From Rikenellaceae bacterium (GTDB lineage Bacteria > Bacteroidota > Bacteroidia > Bacteroidales > UBA932): DNA of 57,341 nt. Both the position numbers and the translations under genes were made by a program. This document shows positions 42,614-51,425 of the stretch, piece after piece. The stretch spans positions 1-57,341 of the forward strand of contig CAAGIL010000145.1 of the NCBI GenBank assembly GCA_900769905.1. Direction: 5' to 3'. The notes below the pieces were generated by a model, which was not told the origin of the DNA, made no database searches, and saw only the letters and a list, made by a program, of their open reading frames with translations. Every line of letters begins with the position of its first letter. Within the stretch, counting starts at the first letter, position 1.

Positions 42614-43544
42614 TTCCCACCTTCTCCTTGAATGCCGAGCCGAAGGTGACCTGATTGTGGAAGCCGGAGCGCTCCGAGTATTCGAATATCCTCATATGCG
42701 GATTCTCATCCATAAGTTTGAGTGCGTAAGCCACACGGTATTCGTTGACAAACTTGCGGAAATTTGTCTTCATCGTATTGTTCAGCAGCCTTGAGAGAGT
42801 GGTCTTGTTGGAATACACCATAACTGCAAGTTTGACAAGGGAGAATTTCTCATCCAGATAAGGCTGCTCCTTCTCCATAGTATCCTTGACCCTCTTTGCA
42901 AGCTCTGCATCCTTGTCGGAACAGCATACCGCAGTTTCCTCCATATTCATTTCCCTTGCCAGCGCCAAAGCGGCGAGCCGGCGGAATTCCCTTTCCTTTT
43001 CCCGGCTGAGAAAAAGACTCCGGCCCGACTTTACCCTGCTCCAGATAAAAATGCAGTATGCCGTCTCCGGAATCAGCAGCAAGGAATTCAGGAGCGGACT
43101 GTCTCCTGAAAGAGCCGATGCACCAGTCAGGCAAAAGAGAACCAGGCTGAGCAGGAGACGGAAACTGTGCTGTAGGGAGTTCCAGTATTCAGCCGCACGG
43201 AAAAGCAGGGAAAGGGCGCTCGTTCTCCTTATGCTGCGATAGAGATTCAAGACACAGCAGAGACAGATGTTGACAAAGGCAATGGCGGCGGCCTTTATCT
43301 GTACGAAAAGATACAGAAAGAACAAGGCCAGCAGGGTTACGGAAAAGATGAGGGTTTCCAGGCTGTCCTCTTCGCCCAGGGGCATGTTCACGGCAATGCA
43401 GGACGAAACGGAGAGCGCAATGTGAAAAGGATCCGGTCCGAATCCGGCTTTCACGAAAGGCAGAAGTGTCATCCAGGGCAAAAGCAGGCACTGACGGGCA
43501 ATCTGCTTTGTTATGTGGTTGAGAGGACAGGTTATATTGCTCAT
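42537..43544 (-). CDS. Membrane-anchored AraC-family transcriptional regulator
   Basis: 335 residues. The first 170 are hydrophobic with about four or five membrane segments (for example LIFSVTLLALFFLYLFVQI). The C-terminal 100 residues are an AraC helix-turn-helix (LVKLAVMVYSNKTTLSRLL, then FEYSERSGFHNQVTFGSAFKE split by a short gap, and GITPGEYL). An AraC domain fixed in the membrane suggests direct sensing of an envelope signal. The sensor part is not recognised. It is alone, with a -7 box (43565-43572). Its last 77 bases are shared with the opposite pseudouridine synthase gene. Confidence 0.85.
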   Translation of the reverse strand: MSNITCPLNHITKQIARQCLLLPWMTLLPFVKAGFGPDPFHIALSVSSCIAVNMPLGEEDSLETLIFSVTLLALFFLYLFVQIKAAAIAFVNICLCCVLNLYRSIRRTSALSLLFRAAEYWNSLQHSFRLLLSLVLFCLTGASALSGDSPLLNSLLLIPETAYCIFIWSRVKSGRSLFLSREKEREFRRLAALALAREMNMEETAVCCSDKDAELAKRVKDTMEKEQPYLDEKFSLVKLAVMVYSNKTTLSRLLNNTMKTNFRKFVNEYRVAYALKLMDENPHMRIFEYSERSGFHNQVTFGSAFKEKVGITPGEYLLERKVQLSRERQSSSPDG

Positions 43545-43564
43545 CTTCGCAAATTGGTTTTGAG

Positions 43565-43572
43565 CAAATTTA
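43565..43572 (-). promoter_or_regulatory. -7 box of the AraC-family gene
   Basis: The minus strand reads TAAATTTG (TAnnTTTG), 20 bases before the ATG. It directly follows the T-run of the yitT terminator. Confidence 0.55.
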
Positions 43573-43573
43573 T

Positions 43574-43610
43574 AAAAAACGCCCCGCTCAAAAACCTGTC
43601 CTGAGCGGGG
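43574..43610 (-). terminator. Intrinsic terminator after the first yitT gene
   Basis: Perfect 9-bp stem CCCCGCTCA/TGAGCGGGG (43582-43610, loop 11) followed by six T on the minus strand. Confidence 0.9.
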
Positions 43611-43641
43611 TGTACATATGTTTTGGAAGAAACTTAGCTAT

Positions 43642-44577
43642 TTATTTCCTTTTTTTAGCCGTCTTGATGGTATCGAATCCCTTACCGTATACACCTGTGA
43701 CTGAAGACACGGAAATGAAGGCGTTGGAGTCTATGGCATTGATGTATTTCAGCAGCACATTCAAGTCGGTCTTTCGGGTGATTACCATCACCACCTTGAC
43801 ATCGTTCTTGGTGTACCAGCCCTTTCCGTCAAGCACAGTCACACCTCTGTGGAGATCATTGGTGATTGCATCCGCAATCTGGTCGAACTTCTGGGACAGG
43901 ATGAAGAGCTGCACTGACTGGCGGGAACCCGAGAGGTAGAGGTCAAGCACGGTGCTCACAATCACCACAAGGATGAAACCGTAAACCACGGTCGTAATCT
44001 TGTCCGCCCAAGGCATAAGGGAACCGTCGGAGGTATATGAAGGCACCAGCATTGAAGACAGGATGATAGCCACATCCATAAAGAGTATCATCCTGCCCGG
44101 AGATACGTTGCGGTACTTGTTCACTATCAGGGCAATGATGTCGGTGCCTCCGGTGCTTCCGCCCTGGGACATGGTCATTCCCATACCCACGCCGGCGAGT
44201 ATTCCGCCCATAATGGTGCTCATAAGTTTGCCGTTGTCCGTGGCGAGGATTGTGACTATGTCTTCCGGAATCACCGCCTGCATCACATTCATTCCCAGGG
44301 ATGCAAGTATGATTGCGTAAACGGTCTTGCCGCCGAAGCCCTTGCCAAGGACGAAAAGGGCGGCGATGAGCAGGCCTACATTCACCACGAAATAGGTATA
44401 ACCGATTTTGATGCCTGTGGCATACTGGACTATGGAGGCTATACCGGTGACACCGCCACCGATAAGGTTGTTAGGCACAAGGAAGAGGGTCCATCCCAGC
44501 ACATAGGAAAGGAGTCCTATGGTGATGATAACATATTCCTTGATGCTTCTCCAAAAGCTTTTCTTGAACTGTAACAT
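43642..44577 (-). CDS. YitT-family membrane protein (DUF161/DUF2179)
   Basis: 311 residues. Five or six membrane helices with the typical GWTLFLVPNNLIGGGVTGIA and GGSTGGTDIIALIVNKY, then a cytoplasmic DUF2179 domain (about 225-305; QLFILSQKFDQIADAI, RGVTVLDGKGWYTKND). The family is found in many bacteria; transport is suspected but the substrate is unknown. A second, diverged copy lies upstream (44772-45695), separated by a 194-base hairpin-rich stretch. It ends in a basic tail, KTAKKRK. Confidence 0.9.
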   Translation of the reverse strand: MLQFKKSFWRSIKEYVIITIGLLSYVLGWTLFLVPNNLIGGGVTGIASIVQYATGIKIGYTYFVVNVGLLIAALFVLGKGFGGKTVYAIILASLGMNVMQAVIPEDIVTILATDNGKLMSTIMGGILAGVGMGMTMSQGGSTGGTDIIALIVNKYRNVSPGRMILFMDVAIILSSMLVPSYTSDGSLMPWADKITTVVYGFILVVIVSTVLDLYLSGSRQSVQLFILSQKFDQIADAITNDLHRGVTVLDGKGWYTKNDVKVVMVITRKTDLNVLLKYINAIDSNAFISVSSVTGVYGKGFDTIKTAKKRK

Positions 44578-44586
44578 ACACTACAC

Positions 44587-44730
44587 AAGTTTCGCAAGCA
44601 TATTATTTGTTTGTTAATGATGGCTTTGTGCAAGCTTGCGAAACTTTTACCCACGCACAAAACTCATTTACGTTACCCATCTCCTAAATCCTCTTCCTCG
44701 GGAAGAGGACTTACTTTCGGCCTAAAGGCC
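44587..44730. repeat. Hairpin-rich intergenic element between the two yitT genes
   Basis: The 194-base gap holds three inverted repeats: AAGTTTCGCAAGC (44587-44599) with its perfect complement at 44634-44646, a 9-bp stem TCCTCTTCC/GGAAGAGGA (44689-44709, loop TCG), and GGCCT/AGGCC (44719-44730). No ORF is supported. It resembles REP- or MITE-like dispersed elements, or an mRNA processing signal after the upstream yitT gene. Confidence 0.6.
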
Positions 44731-44771
44731 TCTAATAGAGTTTGTTCCGCAAATGCAGAACCCGAGTACAA

Positions 44772-45695
44772 TTATTTCTGTTTCTTTTTCTTCTTTATGT
44801 CAACTCCGGCCTTGATTTCCTCGAAACCTTCTCCATATACGTTGTTGGTAGGGGAAATCGACATGAATGCACGAGGGTCAGTGTCCTTTATGACCTTGGT
44901 AAGGGCAGGAAGCTCCTTCTGGTTGATGAGAATCAGGAGCACGTTCTTGTCGCTCTTGGTAAACCAGCCCTGGGCCTTGAGCACGGTGACTCCCCTGTTC
45001 ATATTGTTGATGATATGGTCGGCAATCTCGTTGAACTTCTCGGAGAAGACTAGAAGCTGGTAGGAAGAGCGCTTACCGCCGACCACCATATCTATCATCA
45101 GGGAGAAGATCACGAGCTCCTCCAGACCGTAACACATGTCCGAGAAGTTCTTCCCGGGAAGGAAGAGGAGCAGGGAACATATCACCAGGTCAGTGACCAG
45201 GTATATCATACTCAGCGAAACCGGCCAGTATTTGTTGACCATCAGGGAGATGATGTCCGTGCCGCCGGTGCTTCCGCCATAGCGGAGCACCAGACCTATG
45301 CCCACAGCCTCAAGGGCACCTGCAAAGACGGGGATGAGCACCTTCTCCTGGATGAAGAAGAACTCTCCGGGCACACTGTGTATTGCCTCAATGCTTCCCA
45401 GGAGTCCCATGGCAAAGGAGGATACCACTATGCAGTAGATGGTCTTGAAGCCGAAGCCTATTCCCATCGCCAGGACTGCAATCACTATGAGTATGGCATT
45501 TATGCCTATGTAGGTGTACTGGGCCTGAAGGAAGCCGCCCGTGGCATACTGTATGATGGTGCAGAGACCCATCATTCCTCCGGCTGACATGCCGTTTGGA
45601 ATCATGAATCCTTCCCAGGCAAAGGCGAATATGAAGGAGGCTACCGTGAGTATCAGATAGTCCCTGAGCGTGAGACTGATTTTCTTGAAATCCAT
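44772..45695 (-). CDS. YitT-family membrane protein, second copy
   Basis: The ATG at 45693-45695 overlaps the leuS stop by one base (TAATG), so I start here rather than further upstream. 307 residues with the same plan as the first copy: AWEGFMIPNGMSAGGMMGL, RYGGSTGGTDIISLMVNKY, and a DUF2179 domain (QLLVFSEKFNEIADHI, GVTVLKAQGWFTKSD). It ends in lysines (KKKKKQK). The two copies are clearly homologous but diverged, so the duplication is old. It is translationally coupled to leucyl-tRNA synthetase, which is unusual company. Confidence 0.92.
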   Translation of the reverse strand: MDFKKISLTLRDYLILTVASFIFAFAWEGFMIPNGMSAGGMMGLCTIIQYATGGFLQAQYTYIGINAILIVIAVLAMGIGFGFKTIYCIVVSSFAMGLLGSIEAIHSVPGEFFFIQEKVLIPVFAGALEAVGIGLVLRYGGSTGGTDIISLMVNKYWPVSLSMIYLVTDLVICSLLLFLPGKNFSDMCYGLEELVIFSLMIDMVVGGKRSSYQLLVFSEKFNEIADHIINNMNRGVTVLKAQGWFTKSDKNVLLILINQKELPALTKVIKDTDPRAFMSISPTNNVYGEGFEEIKAGVDIKKKKKQK

Positions 45696-48430
45696 TACTT
45701 TAGTACGATGTTGATGATTCTTCCCGGTACTACGATGACTTTGACTATGTTCTTGCCTTCCGACCATTTGGCGGTCTGCTCCATAGAGCGCACGGCAGCC
45801 TCGACTTCGGCAGGAGCTGCACTCTTCGGGAGTTCCACCGTGAAGCGCATCTTGCCGTTGAACTGGACCGGATAGGTCACATTGTCCTCGGCGGCATAGG
45901 CAGCAACATACTCAGGGAAGCAGGCTTCCGTCACGCTGCTGTCGTGGCCGAGATTCTGCCAGAGTTCCTCTGCCATATGAGGTGCGAAAGGTGAGAGAAG
46001 CACCACCATAGGCTCAAGGATTTCCCTCTTGGAGCACTTCAGCGCACCCAGCTCGTTCACGGCTATCATAAATGCACTGATGGTGGTGTTGTAGGAGAAG
46101 TTCTCTATGTCCTCCTGCTCCTTGGCGATGAGCTTGTGGAGCACCTTGAGTTCTGCAGGACTGGCCTTTTCATCGTTCACCAGCCACTTCTCCCTGTCGT
46201 AGAAGAGCCTCCAGAATTTTTTGAGGAACCTGTTGACTCCGTCTATGCCCTTGGTATCCCAAGGCTTGCTCTGCTCCACAGGGCCGAGGAACATCTCGTA
46301 GAGACGCAGGGTATCGGCTCCGTAACTGTTGCAGATGTCGTCAGGATTGACTACGTTGTACATTGACTTGCTCATCTTCTCGACCGCCCAGCCGCAGATG
46401 TACTCCCCGTTCTCAAGAACGAATTCTGCATCCTCAAACTCAGGACGCCACTTCTTGAAAGCCTCAATGTCGAGCTTATCATTATGGACAAGGTTGATGT
46501 CCACGTGGATTTCGGTGGTATCATATTGGGACTTCAGCCCGCAGGAGACGAACTTGTTGGTGCCTACGATTCTGTAGACAAAATTGGACCTGCCCTGAAT
46601 CATTCCCTGGTTCACGAGCTTGCGGAAAGGCTCATCCTCGCAGACATAACCCAGGTCATAGAGGAACTTGTTCCAGAAGCGGGAATAGATGAGATGGCCG
46701 GTGGCGTGCTCGGTACCGCCCACATAGAGATCCACGCTCCTCCAGTATTCGTTGGCTTCCCTGCTGACGAGGGCCTTGTCGTTGTGCGGGTCCATGTAGC
46801 GCAGGTAATAGGCGCTGGAACCGGCAAAGCCCGGCATAGTGCTCTTTTCCAGAGGATAGCCGTTATAAGTCCAGTCCTTTGCCCTTGCAAGAGGCGGTTC
46901 GCCGTCCTTTGAAGGCTTGTAGGAGCTGATTTCAGGGAGGCGGAGAGGGAGTTCGGACTCAGGGAGAGGGGTTGGAATGCCGTCCTTGTAGTAAACAGGG
47001 AAAGGCTCGCCCCAGTATCTCTGGCGGGAGAATATGGCATCGCGCAGACGGTAGTTGGTCTTGCGCCTGCCCAGTCCGTGGGCCTCGACATAGTCCTTGG
47101 CGGCCTCGATTGCATCTTTCACCTTCATTCCGTTGAGGAAGCCGGAGTTGCACATTATGCCGTCCTTGGCATCGAAGCTCTGCTCGCTGACATCACAGCC
47201 TTCGATAAGCGGTATGATAGGAAGATTGAATTTCTTTGCGAAGGCGTAGTCCCTGCTGTCGTGGGCCGGAACGGCCATTATGGCTCCGGTGCCGTAACCC
47301 GCAAGCACATACTCGGAAATCCATATAGGCACCTGCTCCCCGGTCAGAGGATTGATGCCGTAAGAACCTGAGAATACGCCCGTTACGCTCTTGGTTTCAG
47401 ATATGCGCTCGCGCTCGGTCTTCTTCCTGACCGCTGCCACGTATGCCTCCACCTCTTCCTTGCGGTCTTCGGTTGTGAGCTGCTGCACGAGCTCGCTTTC
47501 AGGGGCGAGCACCATAAAGGTGACGCCGAACACTGTGTCCGCACGGGTTGTGAAAATGGTCACCGGCATATGCCTGTCCCCGCACACGGTGTCGAACACC
47601 ATCTCAGTGCCCTCGGAACGGCCTATCCAGTTGCGCTGCATCTCCTTCAGGGAATCGGACCAGTCGAGCCTGTCAAGCGAATCCAGGAGCCTGGCGGCGT
47701 AAGCAGAGACGCGCAGCTGCCACTGGGTCATCTTCTTCTGCTCCACCGGGAAACCGCCCCTGACGCTGAGTCCGTCCTTGACCTCGTCATTTGCGAGCAC
47801 GGTACCCAGGCCTTCGCACCAGTTCACGCTGGTTTCGCCCTGGTATGCAATGCGGTAGCGCATCAGTATGTCTGATTTTTCCTTCTCGGAAGCGGCCTTC
47901 CACTGCTCCGGGCTGACATCCTCCCAGCCTGTGGTTTCGAATCTGGCTATGAGCTCTGAAATCGGCCTGGCCTTGTCCTGCTCAGGGTCGTACCAGCTGT
48001 CGAACATCTTCAGGAAAGCCCACTGGGTCCACTTGTAGAACTCAGGGTCGCAGGTGCGTACTTCCCTGTCCCAGTCGTATGAGAAACCTATGCGGTCGAG
48101 CTGCTGGCGGTAGCGGGCCACATTGTCGTTGGTAGTCTTTTCAGGATGCTGTCCGGTCTGGATTGCATACTGCTCTGCCGGCAGTCCGAAGGCATCATAG
48201 CCCATAGGATGCAGGACATTGAAGCCCTTGAGCCTCTTGTATCTGGCAAAAATATCGCTGGCAATGTAACCGAGCGGATGGCCTACGTGAAGTCCGGCTC
48301 CGGAAGGATACGGAAACATATCCAGGACAAAGAACTTAGGCCTGGACTTGTCCTCAACCACCTTGTACTGCTTCTCGGCCGCCCATTTGGCCTGCCATTT
48401 TGACTCTATTGCCTTGAAATCGTAATCCAT
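45695..48430 (-). CDS. leuS: Leucyl-tRNA synthetase
   Basis: Charges tRNA-Leu. 911 residues. The class I motifs are FPYPSGAGLHVGHPLGY (HIGH) and VEKMSKSMYNVV (KMSKS). The CP1 editing domain (about 230-430) includes the threonine-rich TIFTTRADTVFGVTF and the aspartate in MAVPAHDSRD. The C-terminal anticodon domain is complete. It starts 10 bases after the M28-like gene and ends overlapping the yitT start. The order SPOR lipoprotein, M28-like, leuS, yitT forms one likely transcript from the promoter near 50308. Confidence 0.98.
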   Translation of the reverse strand: MDYDFKAIESKWQAKWAAEKQYKVVEDKSRPKFFVLDMFPYPSGAGLHVGHPLGYIASDIFARYKRLKGFNVLHPMGYDAFGLPAEQYAIQTGQHPEKTTNDNVARYRQQLDRIGFSYDWDREVRTCDPEFYKWTQWAFLKMFDSWYDPEQDKARPISELIARFETTGWEDVSPEQWKAASEKEKSDILMRYRIAYQGETSVNWCEGLGTVLANDEVKDGLSVRGGFPVEQKKMTQWQLRVSAYAARLLDSLDRLDWSDSLKEMQRNWIGRSEGTEMVFDTVCGDRHMPVTIFTTRADTVFGVTFMVLAPESELVQQLTTEDRKEEVEAYVAAVRKKTERERISETKSVTGVFSGSYGINPLTGEQVPIWISEYVLAGYGTGAIMAVPAHDSRDYAFAKKFNLPIIPLIEGCDVSEQSFDAKDGIMCNSGFLNGMKVKDAIEAAKDYVEAHGLGRRKTNYRLRDAIFSRQRYWGEPFPVYYKDGIPTPLPESELPLRLPEISSYKPSKDGEPPLARAKDWTYNGYPLEKSTMPGFAGSSAYYLRYMDPHNDKALVSREANEYWRSVDLYVGGTEHATGHLIYSRFWNKFLYDLGYVCEDEPFRKLVNQGMIQGRSNFVYRIVGTNKFVSCGLKSQYDTTEIHVDINLVHNDKLDIEAFKKWRPEFEDAEFVLENGEYICGWAVEKMSKSMYNVVNPDDICNSYGADTLRLYEMFLGPVEQSKPWDTKGIDGVNRFLKKFWRLFYDREKWLVNDEKASPAELKVLHKLIAKEQEDIENFSYNTTISAFMIAVNELGALKCSKREILEPMVVLLSPFAPHMAEELWQNLGHDSSVTEACFPEYVAAYAAEDNVTYPVQFNGKMRFTVELPKSAAPAEVEAAVRSMEQTAKWSEGKNIVKVIVVPGRIINIVLK

Positions 48431-48440
48431 TGTATGATAA

Positions 48441-49766
48441 TTATTTATTTCTTCTTTCCAGTTTAAACTCGACGTATATGGTCATCTGACACTTCACCTT
48501 CTTGCCCCTGACCTGGGCAGGCTTCCAGTTCGGGGAGGAGCTCACCACCCTCACCGCTTCGGCATCCAGGAGTTCGTCCACTCCCTTGACCACCTTCACG
48601 TCCTGCACCTTGCCCTTTTCATCTATTACGAAGTCCACGAGAACCTTGCCCTGTATGCCGTTCTCCACGGCCTCACGCGGATAGCGCAGGTACACGTAAA
48701 CCCACTTTTTGAGGAAGTCGGCCGGATCGCGGGAGCCGAGGAAGGCCGGCTTGACATCGCAGTCGCCGAAGGAGACAATCTCAGCGGAACTGCTCCTGGC
48801 TTCCGGGGTGCCGTCCTCACGGAATGCCGGAGCCTTACCGTTAACCAGGTCCAGACTGAAATTGTAGATGAATTCCAGCTCCCTTTCCATATCCTCCCAT
48901 TCGAGTATGGAAGGGGTGTCGCGCTCGGTGTTGTATTCAGGATACATACCGGTGGTAAAGAGCACGGACGGTATTTCGCGCTCGTAGAAGGACCTGTGGT
49001 CAGAGGCCACCGGCTCTTCCGAAACTATGCGGGGAGTGATGGGCTGGAGGCTCGCGGATACCTGGTCAATGCGTATATTCAGGTCACGGTTGGAAGAGGT
49101 ATATGCATAGAAACCGCCGGAAGCGGTCCCGACCATATCCAGGTTGATCATCGCATCGATGGGGAGTTTTTCCCCTATCGAACGGTTGAGGAAATACCAG
49201 GAGCCGGCAGAAGCGTTGAGCGAAGACCCGAAAGCGGCGATTATCACCGAGCGTTTGAGCAGCACCCTGTTGATGCTGAGTTTCTTGGCGAGCTGCATCA
49301 GCATCGCGAGTCCGGAAGCATTGCCGTTGGCTCCGAAATAGATTTTCTCGCGGCTGCTGCCGTTGACATTGACCTGGGATGAACCCAGGTTGTCGAGACG
49401 GGCTCCGATGACTATATACCTGTCCCGAAGTTCGGGATCGTAGCCCGGAATGACTCCGATGACATTGTGGGAACGGAGGGTGTCCCCGTTTTCTCTCAGT
49501 ATGCCGAAACTCTCCACATCGCTTCCGCCCACGAGATCAAGGCCATAGGATTCGAGTATTCCGCCTATGTATTCCGCAGCTTCCCTTTCCCCTTCGCTGC
49601 CGGCCGCCCTGCCTTCGAGCATGGCCGAAGCAAGGTAGGATACCTGCTCCTTCATCTCCGTAACCACCTCACTGTCCCTGAGGGCATCCAGTGAAGATGA
49701 CTTGAACTGGGCCGGGGCAGTCTGGGAAACCAGTACGAGGGCCAGGAATATAAAGAATCTCTTCAT
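48441..49766 (-). CDS. Catalytically degenerate M28-like peptidase domain fused to TonB C-terminal domain
   Basis: 441 residues with signal peptide (cleavage after APAQ, near 20). Residues about 30-320 have the M28 aminopeptidase fold (HNVIGVIPGYDPELRDRY, NASGLAMLMQLA, INLDMVG), but the metal and catalytic sites are lost. By alignment to the family pattern, the His of AHYDHLG is Arg123, the Asp of ADDNASG is Asn147, the EE pair is Ser182-Leu183, and the His of YH is Asn279; only Asp210 remains. Residues about 345-441 are a TonB C-terminal domain (YPREAVENGIQGKVLVDFVI). A binding role in the periplasm is more likely than proteolysis. It lies 6 bases after the SPOR lipoprotein. Confidence 0.85.
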   Translation of the reverse strand: MKRFFIFLALVLVSQTAPAQFKSSSLDALRDSEVVTEMKEQVSYLASAMLEGRAAGSEGEREAAEYIGGILESYGLDLVGGSDVESFGILRENGDTLRSHNVIGVIPGYDPELRDRYIVIGARLDNLGSSQVNVNGSSREKIYFGANGNASGLAMLMQLAKKLSINRVLLKRSVIIAAFGSSLNASAGSWYFLNRSIGEKLPIDAMINLDMVGTASGGFYAYTSSNRDLNIRIDQVSASLQPITPRIVSEEPVASDHRSFYEREIPSVLFTTGMYPEYNTERDTPSILEWEDMERELEFIYNFSLDLVNGKAPAFREDGTPEARSSSAEIVSFGDCDVKPAFLGSRDPADFLKKWVYVYLRYPREAVENGIQGKVLVDFVIDEKGKVQDVKVVKGVDELLDAEAVRVVSSSPNWKPAQVRGKKVKCQMTIYVEFKLERRNK

Positions 49767-49772
49767 ACGCTG

Positions 49773-50285
49773 CTATCTGTTGTTGAGTATCCAGGCATCA
49801 GGGCAGAAACCGCTCTCCCTGACAGACTTGAGGGATTCATAGGCATCCACTATCCTGTCTGAAGGGCATACGCCCACGGCGGTGAAGCCGTTGCGGTAAC
49901 GGATGAGGGTGGACGGGTAGCCGGCATCCGAAGCCTGGGCGGCGAAACGTTCCGCATTCTCCGGATTTCCGAAAGCTCCGACAATGACATAATAGGAGTA
50001 AGGCAGCCTGGACTTTTCCTGGTCCGTAAGCTGTCTTGCCTCGACTATTGAACTTCCCTGCATACGTATGGAATCCAGGGCCGCAAGCGAGTCAGAAATC
50101 TGGGTCTGAACCAGTTTCAGCGAATCCAGCCTGTCATTGTGCGCCTTCTGCTCCATTTCCAGAGCACTGCGTTTCTTCTCTATGTCAGCCGAAGTCGGAC
50201 GCCCTGCAATCTTTCTGAAAAGGTCGCAGGAGCACAGGCTGAGGCTCAACAGAATGAGAAGAAATATGGAGTGAATCTGTTTCAT
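49773..50285 (-). CDS. SPOR-domain lipoprotein
   Basis: The ATG at 50283-50285 (MKQIHSIFLLILLSL) gives a lipoprotein signal with lipobox LCSC. 170 residues. A coiled-coil segment (about 35-75, rich in Lys, Glu and Gln) precedes a C-terminal SPOR-like domain with YSYYVIVGAFGNPENAERFA and YPSTLIRYRNGFTAVGV, which in other proteins binds denuded peptidoglycan at division sites. It heads the unit with the M28-like protein and leuS. Its -7 box is at 50308-50315, back to back with that of the CapA-like gene. Confidence 0.85.
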   Translation of the reverse strand: MKQIHSIFLLILLSLSLCSCDLFRKIAGRPTSADIEKKRSALEMEQKAHNDRLDSLKLVQTQISDSLAALDSIRMQGSSIVEARQLTDQEKSRLPYSYYVIVGAFGNPENAERFAAQASDAGYPSTLIRYRNGFTAVGVCPSDRIVDAYESLKSVRESGFCPDAWILNNR

Positions 50286-50307
50286 ACTTCGATATAATCC
50301 CAAATTG

Positions 50308-50315
50308 CAAATTTA
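50308..50315 (-). promoter_or_regulatory. -7 box of the SPOR-M28-leuS-yitT unit
   Basis: The minus strand reads TAAATTTG (TAnnTTTG), 22 bases before the ATG at 50285. Confidence 0.6.
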
Positions 50316-50326
50316 GCAAAACTTTT

Positions 50327-50334
50327 TATATTTG
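50327..50334 (+). promoter_or_regulatory. -7 box of the CapA-like gene
   Basis: TATATTTG (TAnnTTTG) with a TTG at 50305-50307, 19 bases upstream, as a possible -33 box. It ends 8 bases before the ATG, so the leader is almost absent. Confidence 0.6.
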
Positions 50335-50342
50335 CAGTCGTT

Positions 50343-51425
50343 ATGCGCGAGACTGTAACCATTGCCGCCCTGCTGCTGACAATCTGCAGCGCAGGGGCCC
50401 AGAACGGCTTCAAATACGAGATCCCCTACCCTGCGAGGCTGGAAAAGAGCGACAGCGTAAGAATTGTCGTGACAGGCGACGTGATGATGCACTCCAGGCA
50501 GCTGGAGTACGATTGCGGCCCCTTCCTCTCCGAGCTCAGGCCCCTGCTGGAAGATGCCGATTTCGCAATCGCGAACATGGAGTTCTCCCTGGGCGGGGAA
50601 CCGTACAGCGGCTACCCCGCATTCAGCGCACCCGACAGCTACGCGAGCTACGTGCAGTCCCTGGGAGTGGACGTTTTCCTCACTGCAAACAACCACATAC
50701 TCGACCGGGGCCGCAAAGGTCTGGAGCGCACGCTTGGAGTCTACGACCAGCTGGGAGTGATGCACTGCGGAAGCGCGAGGGACAGTAGCGAGCTAGAATC
50801 CAGGAACCCGTTGATACTGAGAGCAAAAGGCATAAGCATAGCCTTGGTGAACTTCACCTACGGCACCAACAATCCCGGCGGCAGCGCTTTCCCGGCCGTG
50901 AACCTTATGGACAGGAAGTCCGTGTCGGAGGCAATCGCGAGGGCGAAGGAAAAGGGGGCCGACTTCATCCTGGCGCTCCCCCACTGGGGAACGGAGTATT
51001 CCCTGAAGCACGACGCAAAGCAGGAGGAGTGGGCCAGGTGGCTCATTGAGCAGGGAGTGGACGCAATCGTCGGCTCACATCCCCACGTGGTCCAGGACAG
51101 CTGCCACATTGCAGGAAAGCCGGTAATCTACTCCCTCGGCAACGCCGTGTCCAATATGAGTGCCCGGAACACCAGGATAGGACTGACAGTGGAGCTTTGT
51201 TTCGTAAAAAAGGAAGGCGGGGAACGTATAGTCCGCGAGCCCGTGCTCAACTTCACCTGGTGCACCCTGCCGGGAATGCTCACGGACAATTATATGACCA
51301 TACCGATAAAAAAGTGGGCCACCCGCCGAAGCGAATGGCTCACTGATTCTGATTATCTGAATATGGCCTCCAGCCTGAAAAGGGTTACGGAAGCCACATC
51401 AATAGTCTGGTCCGCAGAGGATTAA
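50343..51425 (+). CDS. CapA-family metallophosphatase-like protein, secreted
   Basis: 360 residues with a signal peptide (cleavage at SAGAQ, near 20). The PGA_cap fold is recognised by VTGDVMMHSRQ, ANMEFSLGG, FLTANNHILDRG, LPHWGTEYS, and GSHPHVVQD, the metal-site pattern of calcineurin-like enzymes. The family is named after the poly-gamma-glutamate capsule protein CapA, but most Bacteroidetes members have no known substrate. No capsule genes are adjacent. It is alone and convergent with the TPR gene, overlapping it by four bases at the stop codons. Confidence 0.9.
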   Translation: MRETVTIAALLLTICSAGAQNGFKYEIPYPARLEKSDSVRIVVTGDVMMHSRQLEYDCGPFLSELRPLLEDADFAIANMEFSLGGEPYSGYPAFSAPDSYASYVQSLGVDVFLTANNHILDRGRKGLERTLGVYDQLGVMHCGSARDSSELESRNPLILRAKGISIALVNFTYGTNNPGGSAFPAVNLMDRKSVSEAIARAKEKGADFILALPHWGTEYSLKHDAKQEEWARWLIEQGVDAIVGSHPHVVQDSCHIAGKPVIYSLGNAVSNMSARNTRIGLTVELCFVKKEGGERIVREPVLNFTWCTLPGMLTDNYMTIPIKKWATRRSEWLTDSDYLNMASSLKRVTEATSIVWSAED

